Source: Pseudomonadota bacterium
Lineage (GTDB): Bacteria; Pseudomonadota; Gammaproteobacteria; Burkholderiales; Burkholderiaceae_E
DNA length: 6,268 nt
Direction: 5' to 3'
Assembly (NCBI GenBank): GCA_023389175.1
Contig: JAEWEW010000048.1
Location: 1-6,268 of the forward strand
The position numbers were made by a program, and so were the translations under genes. A model generated the notes under the pieces. It did not search any database. It had not been told where the DNA came from and saw only the letters and a list, made by a program, of their open reading frames with translations. Below, one piece after another: positions 1 to 5,614 of the stretch; within the stretch, counting starts at the first letter, position 1; each line of letters begins with the position of its first letter.

Positions 1-21
1 CGTCCCAAGCAAGACATCGGG

Positions 22-42
22 CGCGCCCCGCGCCGGGGCGCG
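22..42 (-). terminator. GC-rich hairpin, probable terminator of the lipoprotein gene
   Basis: Bases 22-30 (CGCGCCCCG) and 34-42 (CGGGGCGCG) are a perfect 9-bp inverted repeat around a 3-base loop. It begins 23 bases past the TAG stop of the minus-strand lipoprotein gene, a typical place for a terminator. On the minus strand the stem is followed by CCGATGTCTTGCTT, which has only scattered T residues, so it is a weak match to a classic factor-independent terminator. It could instead protect the 3' end of the mRNA. Confidence 0.5.
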
Positions 43-65
43 ACCTTCCGGGCCGGCCGCAGGCG

Positions 66-2747
66 CTACTGCTGGACCTGGACCGCGGTGGTGCCGTCCA
101 GCTCGAAGATGCGGCCGTCCGCGGCGATCGCGGTGTAGGCCAGCTCGAGACTGGTGACCTGGACGTCCTCCGGATCTCCGCTCGGGTTCTCGGTATCGCG
201 CCGCAACGGCACGTCCGCGTTGACCCGCCAGATCGCCGGGACGCCGGCGACCGGCGTGACGGTCGCGGTGGCCACGCCGCCGGTGGTGTCCGTGATCTCG
301 GCATACAGGAGCTGTCCGTTGCAGGCGACCGCATAGGGACCGGCAATCCAGCAGATGTCGTCGAGGCCCTGGATGGTGCGCGGCACCGGCAAGCCCGTGC
401 CCCAGACCAGTACCTTGCCGTCCCGGTTCGCCTCCGGCGTGCGCAGCAGCGCCCGGGTCTGCTGGATGTCCTGGCCGCGCGACAGCATGGCGACACCGGT
501 GAGCTCGCCGTTGCCGGTGTCTTCCGCCACGAGGAACGCCTTCTGCTCCGGCGGCACGCTGTCGTCGCCGGTCTGTCCGATGCCTAGCGCACCGCGGTTG
601 ATGCCCCAGGCCTGCACGTTGCCGTCGGAGTAGACCAGGTAGCGATTGCCGAAGTCCTGGAACGCCTGCACCACGTAGTGCCCGGCCGCGCCCTGCGCGA
701 TGCCGGGATGGAAATCCTGCACGTCGCAGCCTTCGGTGGTGCCGGTCTCGCCGCTGCGGCGCACGAACAGGATGCTGTCGCCGCCGTTGATCTCGGCCGA
801 GAGGCTTTCCGGCATGATGCCGACCACCGGATCGTTCGCGTTGCTCACGTCGCGTACCACGAAGCCGCCCGCCAGGCCGACCCGCCAGGTGAACAGCTGC
901 TGCCCGTCGATTCCCGTGGCGACGAAGCAGTTCTGCCAGGAGTCCGGGCTGCCGGGAATGGTCCGGGTAGAGCGATCGAACACGTCGATGCGCGAGAAGC
1001 GCTGGCCCGCCGGCACCGTGGGCGGCGCGACCGTGGGGCCGCCGACCTCCACGATCTGCAGGGCGCCGTCCGACAGCAGCGTGAAGATCCAGTTCGGCGT
1101 CGCGCTGAAGCTGGTGCCGACCTTCGCCTTCAGCCGCTGCACCGGCACGGTGGCGGTCTTCAGGCTGCCGGCGCCGAGCGACTTCGCCACTGCGCCGGTC
1201 TCGTTGGTGAGCCGCGCCGCGAGCGTGTCGTACTGGTAGGTGCCGCCGCCGATCTGCGGCACCGGCGTCGCGACGTCCTTGCGCAGGTTCAGCACGCCGT
1301 CCTGGAGATCGTCCGCGATCTGCTGCTGGATGGCGAGCGCCGGCGCCGCGGAGGTCGGCTGCGAGCGGGCGGCGGCCTTGGCGAGCCCGCCGAGCACCGC
1401 GCCGTAGACACCGTTCTGGTTGTCCGTCAGCACGCCGGAATCAGGCTGGCTGTTGGTCGGGCCGACGACCACCGGCAGCCGCCGCAGGTCTTCCAGCCGG
1501 TAGATCCCGGGCAGCAGGTCATTGACCGCGCGCAGCACCTCGTCATGCGCGATCTGCACGCGGGCCGGATCCTTCCAGGCGTCGACGTCCTTCTCGATCG
1601 CCTTGAGCCGCAGGCCGCCGTCGGTTGCGGCCTGCGCACCAAGCGCGATGGTCCGGCGCACCATCGCCTCGGTGAACGGCGTCACGCCGCCGTTGCGGTC
1701 GAGTCGGGTGAGGACGCCGCGGATGGTCGCGCCCTCGAAGGAGGCGGGATTGCCCAGCTGCTCGTCGAAGTAGGTTGCGCCCGAGCCGGGCGCGCCGGTG
1801 AAGGTGATCAGCACCGGCGGCTGCAGGTCGCACGGCACCAGCGTCACCATCCCGGTGGCCGTATCCACCCGCGTGGGACCGAAGGTCACGCCGCCGGCAA
1901 ACTGTGCCGTGACGTCGACGTTGACGAACTGCCCGAGCGATCCGCCCACCCCGACGCCGCCAGCCGCCCCGTCGCCGCCGCCATCGCCACCACCGATTCC
2001 CCCGGGGCCGTCCCCGCCGCCACCGATGTCCGGCTGGCTGATCACCCGGGTAAGCTCGTCCTGCAGCGGACGGTCGAAACCGGCGATCATGCCCGGGATG
2101 CACTTGATCTGGTTGGGCGGCGTGATGTTCTGCAGCGGACCGGCGGCGAGCTCGTTCGCCGCCTGGTCCAGGGACTTGTTCTGTGCCGCCAGGCTTGTCT
2201 TGAGCAGCTCCAGCGCCCCGTCCATCGCATCGCCCTGCACGGCGGTGAACGGCGAGGTCACCCAGTCGACCGAGGGCATCTGGGCGCCGATGCGCAGCAG
2301 CTCCTCGCTGACCCCGCCCTGCGCTGCCGAGGCACCCTGCGCCGTGACCTTCGCAAAGACCGCCGCATCCGCGGCGCCAAACGCCGTGGCCGGCGCCGCG
2401 CCGAGCATCCGCGCCGACATGAGGTGGGTGAGCGAGGTGACGTTGGCGGTGCCGCTGCTCGCCGGCGTGGCCGACACGAGGGTCGCTCCGCCGCCTTCGG
2501 CCTTGAGCAGGCACGGCGCCTGCGCGCCGGCGATCTCCACCGAGAAGCGGCCGGTGGCATCGGTATTGCCGCGGCCGCTGCCGGCCGCGCACTTCACCTC
2601 GACCGGGGCGTTCACGAGCGGCGCGCCGATGGCGGCCGTGCCGTCGATGCGCGAGACCGGCGTGCCTGGGCCGTTGTCGTTTCCGCCGCCGCCGCCGCAG
2701 GACGCGACCAGCAGCGCAACGGCGCCCAGTATCAGTGTATTCCGCAT
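66..2747 (-). CDS. Large exported lipoprotein with RCC1-like C-terminal repeats
   Basis: Predicted 893-residue lipoprotein, probably anchored in the outer membrane and facing the periplasm or cell surface. The function is unknown. The start at 2747 is chosen because an AAAGAGGT ribosome site lies 5 bases upstream and the protein then opens with a lipoprotein signal: M-R-N-T, a hydrophobic stretch, and lipobox VASC with the lipidated Cys at 17, followed by a Gly run. Residues ~32-95 (SRIDGTAAIGAPLVNAPVEV..., Cys53 and Cys79, then SGTANVTSLTHLM) resemble the carboxypeptidase-regulatory/Ig-like segment found at the front of many betaproteobacterial lipoproteins. Residues ~242-272 are a Gly/Asp-rich linker. 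Residues ~705-734 (SDGNVQAWGINRGALGIG) match the RCC1 beta-propeller repeat pattern. Weaker copies occur near 559-566, 775-784 (DGKVLVWG) and 875-885 (ADGRIFELDG). The repeats are few and diverged, so a full seven-blade propeller is not certain. The gene is divergent from the YihY gene and followed by a hairpin. The coding call is strong and the domain calls are moderate. Confidence 0.9.
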   Translation of the reverse strand: MRNTLILGAVALLVASCGGGGGNDNGPGTPVSRIDGTAAIGAPLVNAPVEVKCAAGSGRGNTDATGRFSVEIAGAQAPCLLKAEGGGATLVSATPASSGTANVTSLTHLMSARMLGAAPATAFGAADAAVFAKVTAQGASAAQGGVSEELLRIGAQMPSVDWVTSPFTAVQGDAMDGALELLKTSLAAQNKSLDQAANELAAGPLQNITPPNQIKCIPGMIAGFDRPLQDELTRVISQPDIGGGGDGPGGIGGGDGGGDGAAGGVGVGGSLGQFVNVDVTAQFAGGVTFGPTRVDTATGMVTLVPCDLQPPVLITFTGAPGSGATYFDEQLGNPASFEGATIRGVLTRLDRNGGVTPFTEAMVRRTIALGAQAATDGGLRLKAIEKDVDAWKDPARVQIAHDEVLRAVNDLLPGIYRLEDLRRLPVVVGPTNSQPDSGVLTDNQNGVYGAVLGGLAKAAARSQPTSAAPALAIQQQIADDLQDGVLNLRKDVATPVPQIGGGTYQYDTLAARLTNETGAVAKSLGAGSLKTATVPVQRLKAKVGTSFSATPNWIFTLLSDGALQIVEVGGPTVAPPTVPAGQRFSRIDVFDRSTRTIPGSPDSWQNCFVATGIDGQQLFTWRVGLAGGFVVRDVSNANDPVVGIMPESLSAEINGGDSILFVRRSGETGTTEGCDVQDFHPGIAQGAAGHYVVQAFQDFGNRYLVYSDGNVQAWGINRGALGIGQTGDDSVPPEQKAFLVAEDTGNGELTGVAMLSRGQDIQQTRALLRTPEANRDGKVLVWGTGLPVPRTIQGLDDICWIAGPYAVACNGQLLYAEITDTTGGVATATVTPVAGVPAIWRVNADVPLRRDTENPSGDPEDVQVTSLELAYTAIAADGRIFELDGTTAVQVQQ
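1932..2024 (-). repeat. Gly/Asp-rich low-complexity linker within the lipoprotein gene
   Basis: This stretch encodes about 31 residues (lipoprotein residues ~242-272) made mostly of Gly with interspersed Asp, such as GGGGDGPGGIGGGDGGGDG. The DNA is a run of near-repeated GGC/GGT/GGA and GAC/GAT codons. It separates the N-terminal segment from the rest of the protein and is best read as a flexible tether. It does not show the regular nonapeptide spacing of calcium-binding RTX repeats. Confidence 0.7.
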
Positions 2748-2751
2748 GCCG

Positions 2752-2759
2752 ACCTCTTT
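2752..2759 (-). promoter_or_regulatory. Ribosome binding site fixing the lipoprotein start
   Basis: Read on the minus strand this is AAAGAGGT, with the AGAGG core 5 bases before the ATG at 2747. It decides against the in-frame upstream start at 2855, which would put 36 charged, Arg-rich residues in front of a perfect lipoprotein signal peptide. Confidence 0.75.
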
Positions 2760-2804
2760 GAGTAGACTGCCTAGCGACACTGCCACGCCGACGCCATCCG
2801 CACC

Positions 2805-2821
2805 CCAGGCGCATCGCCTGG
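2805..2821. repeat. Perfect palindrome in the divergent intergenic region
   Basis: CCAGGCG (2805-2811) and CGCCTGG (2815-2821) are perfect inverted repeats around CAT. The palindrome lies 58 bases before the lipoprotein start and 68 bases before the YihY-family start. It could be a repressor operator or a small hairpin in the lipoprotein mRNA leader. The sequence does not tell which. Confidence 0.45.
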
Positions 2822-2833
2822 CGCAGTCGGCGC

Positions 2834-2850
2834 CCGTCCTCCCCGGACGG
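2834..2850. repeat. Second palindrome in the divergent intergenic region
   Basis: CCGTCC (2834-2839) and GGACGG (2845-2850) form a perfect 6-bp inverted repeat around TCCCC. It is 12 bases from the first palindrome and next to the possible -10 element of the minus-strand promoter. It may be an operator half of a paired site, or simply a GC-rich hairpin. Confidence 0.35.
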
Positions 2851-2854
2851 CGCA

Positions 2855-2883
2855 ACTATGCAGTATCGACGGGGTGAAGTAAA
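2855..2883 (-). promoter_or_regulatory. Possible sigma70-type promoter for the lipoprotein gene
   Basis: On the minus strand TTTACT (2883-2878) and CATAGT (2860-2855) are separated by exactly 17 bases. Each matches four of six consensus positions (TTGACA and TATAAT). It sits in the most AT-rich patch of the intergenic region and would give a leader of about 100 bases carrying the 2805-2821 palindrome. The -35 box overlaps the weak ribosome site of the opposite YihY gene. In such a GC-rich genome a 4/6 plus 4/6 match is only suggestive. Confidence 0.3.
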
Positions 2884-2889
2884 TACCGG

Positions 2890-4299
2890 ATGAGTGGGAC
2901 CAGAGGCGCTCCGCGTTCAATGAATCTCGACCTCGAACAACAACTGGCGGCGCTGCAGCACCGCGCGATGCGGGCCCGCGTGGCGCACGGGCCCGGCTAC
3001 AAGGCCTGGGCGCTGCGCGCCGCCGGCATCGTGCTCGTCCTGGTGCGCGACATCGCCTTCGGCCAGCTCACGCTGCGCGCGATGAGCCTGGTGTACACCA
3101 CCCTGCTCTCGATCGTCCCGCTGCTCGCGCTGAGCTTCTCGGTGCTGAAGGCCTTCGGCGTGCACAACCAGATCGAGCCGGCCCTGCAGCGCTTCCTGGA
3201 ACCGCTCGGCGAGCGAGGCTCGGAAGTCACCGCCCAGATCATCGGCTTCATCAACAACATGAATGTCGGCGTGCTCGGCTCCCTCGGCCTCGCGCTGCTG
3301 CTCTATACGTCGATCTCGCTGATCCAGAAGATCGAGGTCGCCTTCAACTACATCTGGCACGTGCCGGAGCCGCGCAACTTCGGCACCCGCTTCAGCAGCT
3401 ACCTCAGCGTCCTGCTGGTCGGGCCGCTGCTCGTCTTCTCCGCCCTCGGCATCACCGCCGCCGTGACCAGCACGGCGATGGTGCGGGACCTGCTCGCGAT
3501 CGAGCCCCTGGGGCGCATCGCGGTGGAGGTCGGCAAGCTGGTTCCCTACGCGCTCATCATCGGCCTCTTCACCTTCATCTATGCGTACATCCCCAACACC
3601 CGGGTGCGGCTGGAGGCGGCCTTCGGCGGCGCGATCGTGGGCGGGCTGGCCTGGCAGACCGCCGGCTGGGCGTTCGCCACCTTCGTGGCGGGCTCGGCCC
3701 GCTACACCGCCGTGTACTCCGGCTTCGCGATCGTCATCCTGTTCCTCATCTGGGTGTACGTGAGCTGGCTCATCGTCCTGGTCGGGGCGAGCGTGAGCTT
3801 CTACCTGCAGCACGGTGAGTACGTCATGGCGCGAGGCGGCGAGCCGGCGCCGAGCGGCCGCATGCGCGAGCGCCTGGCGCTGCTGGTCATGCAGGACATC
3901 GCGCGGCGCCATGTGCTCGGCCAGGCGCCGCTCGCGGCCACCTCGCTCGCGCGCCAGCTGCTGATCCCGTCCTACGCGGTGCGGCAGGTGCTCGAGGTGA
4001 TGGTGGCGCATGGTCTGCTCGTCACCACCCGCGCGACGCCGACGACCTGGGTGCCGGCGCGCGACTTCGCCGGGGTGAGCGCCTGGGACGTGGTCGAAGC
4101 GATCCGCGCGGACGGCGAAGACCAGTCGTTCGACGTGTCGCGGCTGCCGCTCTCCGGGCCTGCAGGCGAGCTGGTGGCGTCCTACGAGAAAGCGATGGCC
4201 GAGCGGCTGCGCGCGCTCAGCCTGCGCGATCTCGGCGATCCCGAGTCGCCGGCCGCCGCAGAGACCCCGGCCATCGCGCCGGCACGCAGGCAGGCCTGA
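2890..4299 (+). CDS. YihY/virulence factor BrkB family inner-membrane protein (UPF0761)
   Basis: Predicted 469-residue inner-membrane protein. The family is named after E. coli YihY and Bordetella BrkB (linked to serum resistance), and its molecular role is not settled. Visible hydrophobic segments are near residues 66-90, 127-147, 169-190, 215-235, 245-267 and 274-303, the usual six. Family-like motifs include YTTLLSIVPLLA (69-80), FNYIWHV (152-158), YAYIPNTRVRLEAAFGGAI (231-249) and the C-terminal FLIWVYVSWLIVLVGA. Residues ~325-390 form a soluble extension with a helix-turn-helix/winged-helix-like pattern (IARR...SLARQLLIPSYAVRQVLEVMVAHGLLV), followed by an Ala/Pro-rich tail. That makes it longer than the E. 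coli protein, as in many beta- and gammaproteobacterial members. The start is uncertain: ATG at 2890 has GGGGTGA 12 bases upstream, and ATG at 2920 (MNLDLEQQ) has AGAGG 13 bases upstream. It is divergent from the lipoprotein gene and converges on the kinase gene. Confidence 0.93.
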   Translation: MSGTRGAPRSMNLDLEQQLAALQHRAMRARVAHGPGYKAWALRAAGIVLVLVRDIAFGQLTLRAMSLVYTTLLSIVPLLALSFSVLKAFGVHNQIEPALQRFLEPLGERGSEVTAQIIGFINNMNVGVLGSLGLALLLYTSISLIQKIEVAFNYIWHVPEPRNFGTRFSSYLSVLLVGPLLVFSALGITAAVTSTAMVRDLLAIEPLGRIAVEVGKLVPYALIIGLFTFIYAYIPNTRVRLEAAFGGAIVGGLAWQTAGWAFATFVAGSARYTAVYSGFAIVILFLIWVYVSWLIVLVGASVSFYLQHGEYVMARGGEPAPSGRMRERLALLVMQDIARRHVLGQAPLAATSLARQLLIPSYAVRQVLEVMVAHGLLVTTRATPTTWVPARDFAGVSAWDVVEAIRADGEDQSFDVSRLPLSGPAGELVASYEKAMAERLRALSLRDLGDPESPAAAETPAIAPARRQA

Positions 4300-4329
4300 G
4301 CGAGGCCGCTGGCGCGACCGCAGCCGGTG

Positions 4330-4363
4330 CTAGGAGCCTGGGCCGCAGAAGGACGGCCTCGCG
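4330..4363 (+). repeat. Left terminal inverted repeat (34 bp)
   Basis: This is the exact reverse complement of 4571-4604. It starts CTAGGAGCCTGGGCC and ends GGCCTCGCG. Complementarity continues outward after one mismatch (GGT at 4326-4328 against ACC at 4606-4608), giving 37 of 38 paired positions. It lies 30 bases past the YihY-family stop codon. Confidence 0.9.
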
Positions 4364-4462
4364 CCGGGCCGAGACGGGGGGCCAAACGAGGCGCCGATGA
4401 GGCGGTGTGGTTGACCCACACAACGAATCGGCAACGACGGGTGGCCCCCCGTATCGGCCCGG
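4364..4462 (+). repeat. First internal hairpin of the element
   Basis: Bases 4364-4383 (starting CCGGGCCGAGACGG) pair with 4443-4462 (ending GTATCGGCCCGG) at 19 of 20 positions, with a single G/A mismatch at 4373/4453. Further in, GCCGAT (4393-4398) pairs with ATCGGC (4427-4432). The apex is GTGTGG (4405-4410), loop TTGAC, CCACAC (4416-4421). The arms start on the base directly after the left terminal repeat. Confidence 0.8.
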
Positions 4463-4470
4463 CCCTGCGG

Positions 4471-4571
4471 GTTGGGTCTGAAAGGGTCGCATGCGGCGTT
4501 GCTGAACCCGGTCGATAGCCCAGCTATCGACCGGAACCCGCGCCTTGCCTGCGCCCCTTTCAGATCCCAAC
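4471..4571 (+). repeat. Second internal hairpin of the element
   Basis: Bases 4471-4486 (GTTGGGTCTGAAAGGG) pair with 4555-4571, the right arm having one extra base (the TCAGATCCC side). The apex is a perfect 12-bp stem, CCGGTCGATAGC (4508-4519) with GCTATCGACCGG (4523-4534), around the 3-base loop CCA. The stretch between is partly paired. The last C at 4571 is also the first base of the right terminal repeat, so the hairpin directly abuts it. Confidence 0.8.
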
Positions 4572-4604
4572 GCGAGGCCGTCCTTCTGCGGCCCAGGCTC
4601 CTAG
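4571..4604 (+). repeat. Right terminal inverted repeat (34 bp)
   Basis: This is the exact reverse complement of 4330-4363. Its outer CTAG (4601-4604) contains the TAG stop codon of the minus-strand kinase gene, so the element begins at the very base where that reading frame ends. Confidence 0.9.
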
Positions 4605-5548
4605 GACCAGGGCGCCGACCCGTAGGCATCCCGGTGGCGCGCCGCGATCGTGGCGCGGTCCGGGGCATGGTTCTGCGGCCCCTGGCTCTCCACCTTGATC
4701 GCGCCCATCACGCTGCCGAGCCGCGCGGCCCGCTCCCAGCTCCAGCCCTCCGCCAATCCATAGAGCAACCCTCCGCGGTAGGCGTCGCCGCAGCCGGTGG
4801 GATCGACCGCGCGGGCCGCCCGGGCGGCCGGTACCTCCAGCCGCGTGCCGTCCGGCTGGTAGAGGCGGGATCCTTCGGCACCGCGGGTGACCACCAGGAT
4901 GCCGGCTGCCTTGGCGAGCTCCGCCTCGCTCCAGCCGGTCTTCTCGCAGATCAAGCCGAACTCGTAGTCGTTCACCGTGAGCGCGGTGGCCGCGCCGACC
5001 AGCTCGCGCAGCTCCTCGCCGCCGAACATCGGCAGCCCCTGGCCCGGATCGAAGATCCAGGCGATGCCGAGGTCGCGGTACTGGCGCGCATGGTCGAGCA
5101 TCGCCTGCTTGCCGTTCGGCGCCACGATGCCCCAGGCGGCCGGCGCGAGACGGGAGGCGTCCGCGCGATGGGCCTCGCTCATCGCTCCGGGATGGAAGGC
5201 GGTGATCTGGTTGTCGGAGAGATCGGTGGTGATGAACGCCTGCGGGGTGTAGAAGTCCGGCAGCACCTTCACCTCGCGCACGTCGATGCTGCGAGCCGCG
5301 AGCTGGCGGACGTAGTCCGCTCCGTCCTCGCCCACCGCGGCCAGGATGGCGGGCTCGCCACCGAGCAGGCTGAGGTTGTAGGCGATGTTGGCAGCGCAGC
5401 CCCCGGCTTCGCGCTTCAGCCGCGGCGCGAGGAACGAGACGTTCAGCATGTGCACCCGGTCCGGCAGGATGTGGTCCTTGAAGTGGCCGTCGAAGACCAT
5501 GATGGTGTCGAAGGCGACCGAGCCGCTGATCAGGACGCGTCGGGACAT
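4601..5548 (-). CDS. PfkB/ribokinase-family carbohydrate (or adenosine-type) kinase
   Basis: Predicted 315-residue cytosolic kinase that transfers the ATP gamma-phosphate to a sugar or nucleoside hydroxyl. The exact substrate cannot be read from sequence, and close proteobacterial relatives are annotated either as carbohydrate kinase or as adenosine kinase. Family features are in order. The N-terminal strand is VLISGSVAFDTIMVF. The substrate-side di-glycine motif is GGCAANIAYNLSLLGG (49-64). NDYE (193-196) fits the NxxE metal/phosphate motif, and VTRGAEGS (220-227) follows it. The PfkB signature 2 is DPTGCGDAYRGG (249-260), with Asp255 the expected catalytic base and GCGD in place of the commoner GAGD. 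Length is normal. The start at 5548 has AGAGGAA 8 bases upstream. The gene follows the DUF3426 gene by 64 bp on the same strand, suggesting one operon. Its stop lies in the right edge of the structured element. Confidence 0.93.
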   Translation of the reverse strand: MSRRVLISGSVAFDTIMVFDGHFKDHILPDRVHMLNVSFLAPRLKREAGGCAANIAYNLSLLGGEPAILAAVGEDGADYVRQLAARSIDVREVKVLPDFYTPQAFITTDLSDNQITAFHPGAMSEAHRADASRLAPAAWGIVAPNGKQAMLDHARQYRDLGIAWIFDPGQGLPMFGGEELRELVGAATALTVNDYEFGLICEKTGWSEAELAKAAGILVVTRGAEGSRLYQPDGTRLEVPAARAARAVDPTGCGDAYRGGLLYGLAEGWSWERAARLGSVMGAIKVESQGPQNHAPDRATIAARHRDAYGSAPWS

Positions 5549-5556
5549 GCGATGTA

Positions 5557-5563
5557 TTCCTCT
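5557..5563 (-). promoter_or_regulatory. Ribosome binding site of the kinase gene
   Basis: Minus-strand AGAGGAA lies 8 bases before the ATG at 5548. It supports this start over the overlapping open frame that begins further upstream in another phase. Confidence 0.7.
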
Positions 5564-5581
5564 GGAGAAGACGGCGGAAGG

Positions 5582-5614
5582 AGGAGGCGGGCAAGGCCGG
5601 CGCCGACGCCTCCT
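5582..5614 (-). repeat. Inverted repeat spanning the DUF3426 stop and the gap to the kinase gene
   Basis: AGGAGGCG (5582-5589) and CGCCTCCT (5607-5614) are a perfect 8-bp inverted repeat around 17 bases that are themselves GC-rich (GGCCGGCGCC). The structure includes two bases of the upstream stop codon. On the minus strand no T-run follows, so it is not a convincing terminator. It could partly attenuate read-through into the kinase gene or stabilise processed ends, and it could also be chance. Confidence 0.35.

Larger units (their letters stand above)
4330..4604. mobile_element. MITE-like structured element with 34-bp perfect inverted repeats
   Basis: This 275-bp non-coding stretch fills the gap between two convergent genes. 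Its ends are perfect 34-bp inverted repeats (4330-4363 and 4571-4604). Each outer edge is CTAG, which is palindromic and can be read either as the last 4 bp of the repeats or as a 4-bp target duplication. In the second reading the element is 267 bp (4334-4600) with 30-bp terminal repeats beginning GAGCCTGGGCC. The interior is almost entirely two large imperfect hairpins (4364-4462 and 4471-4571). No transposase is present. Terminal repeats, possible target duplication, small size, lack of coding capacity and intergenic position fit a MITE. IS5-family elements are known to favour CTAG-like targets, so they are a possible source of the transposase, but this is inference. A paired-REP-type element or a dedicated two-way terminator are alternatives. 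Confidence 0.65.

Noticed and set aside
1932..2024. RTX-type calcium-binding repeats in the Gly/Asp-rich part of the lipoprotein
   Set aside because: The nonapeptide GGxGxDxUx spacing is not kept, and the run is irregular and short.
678..2765. Very long open frame (695 codons) on the plus strand opposite the lipoprotein gene
   Set aside because: The translation is Arg/Ala/His/Gly-rich with no domain-like pattern, as expected for the antisense phase of a GC-rich gene. The minus-strand frame has a lipoprotein signal, ribosome site and recognisable segments.
2748..2855. 36-residue N-terminal extension of the lipoprotein to an ATG at 2855
   Set aside because: It would bury the lipoprotein signal peptide behind an Arg-rich leader, and the good ribosome site is at 2752-2759.
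1798..2877. 359-codon plus-strand frame with Pro-rich runs
   Set aside because: The Pro runs are the complement of the Gly-rich codons of the lipoprotein. No ribosome site or domain is apparent.
4330..4604. CRISPR array, tRNA or attachment site
   Set aside because: The repeats are inverted, not direct and spaced. No tRNA acceptor or anticodon pattern fits, and no integrase gene is nearby.
4182..4668. Several short open frames across the element, two sharing a similar GAWAAEGRPR segment
   Set aside because: The shared segment is only the terminal repeat translated twice. None has a ribosome site or a protein-like sequence.
4560..5594. 344-codon minus-strand frame overlapping the kinase gene in another phase
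   Set aside because: Its composition is Arg/Gly/Ala-rich with no motifs, whereas the 4601-5548 frame has all the PfkB signatures.
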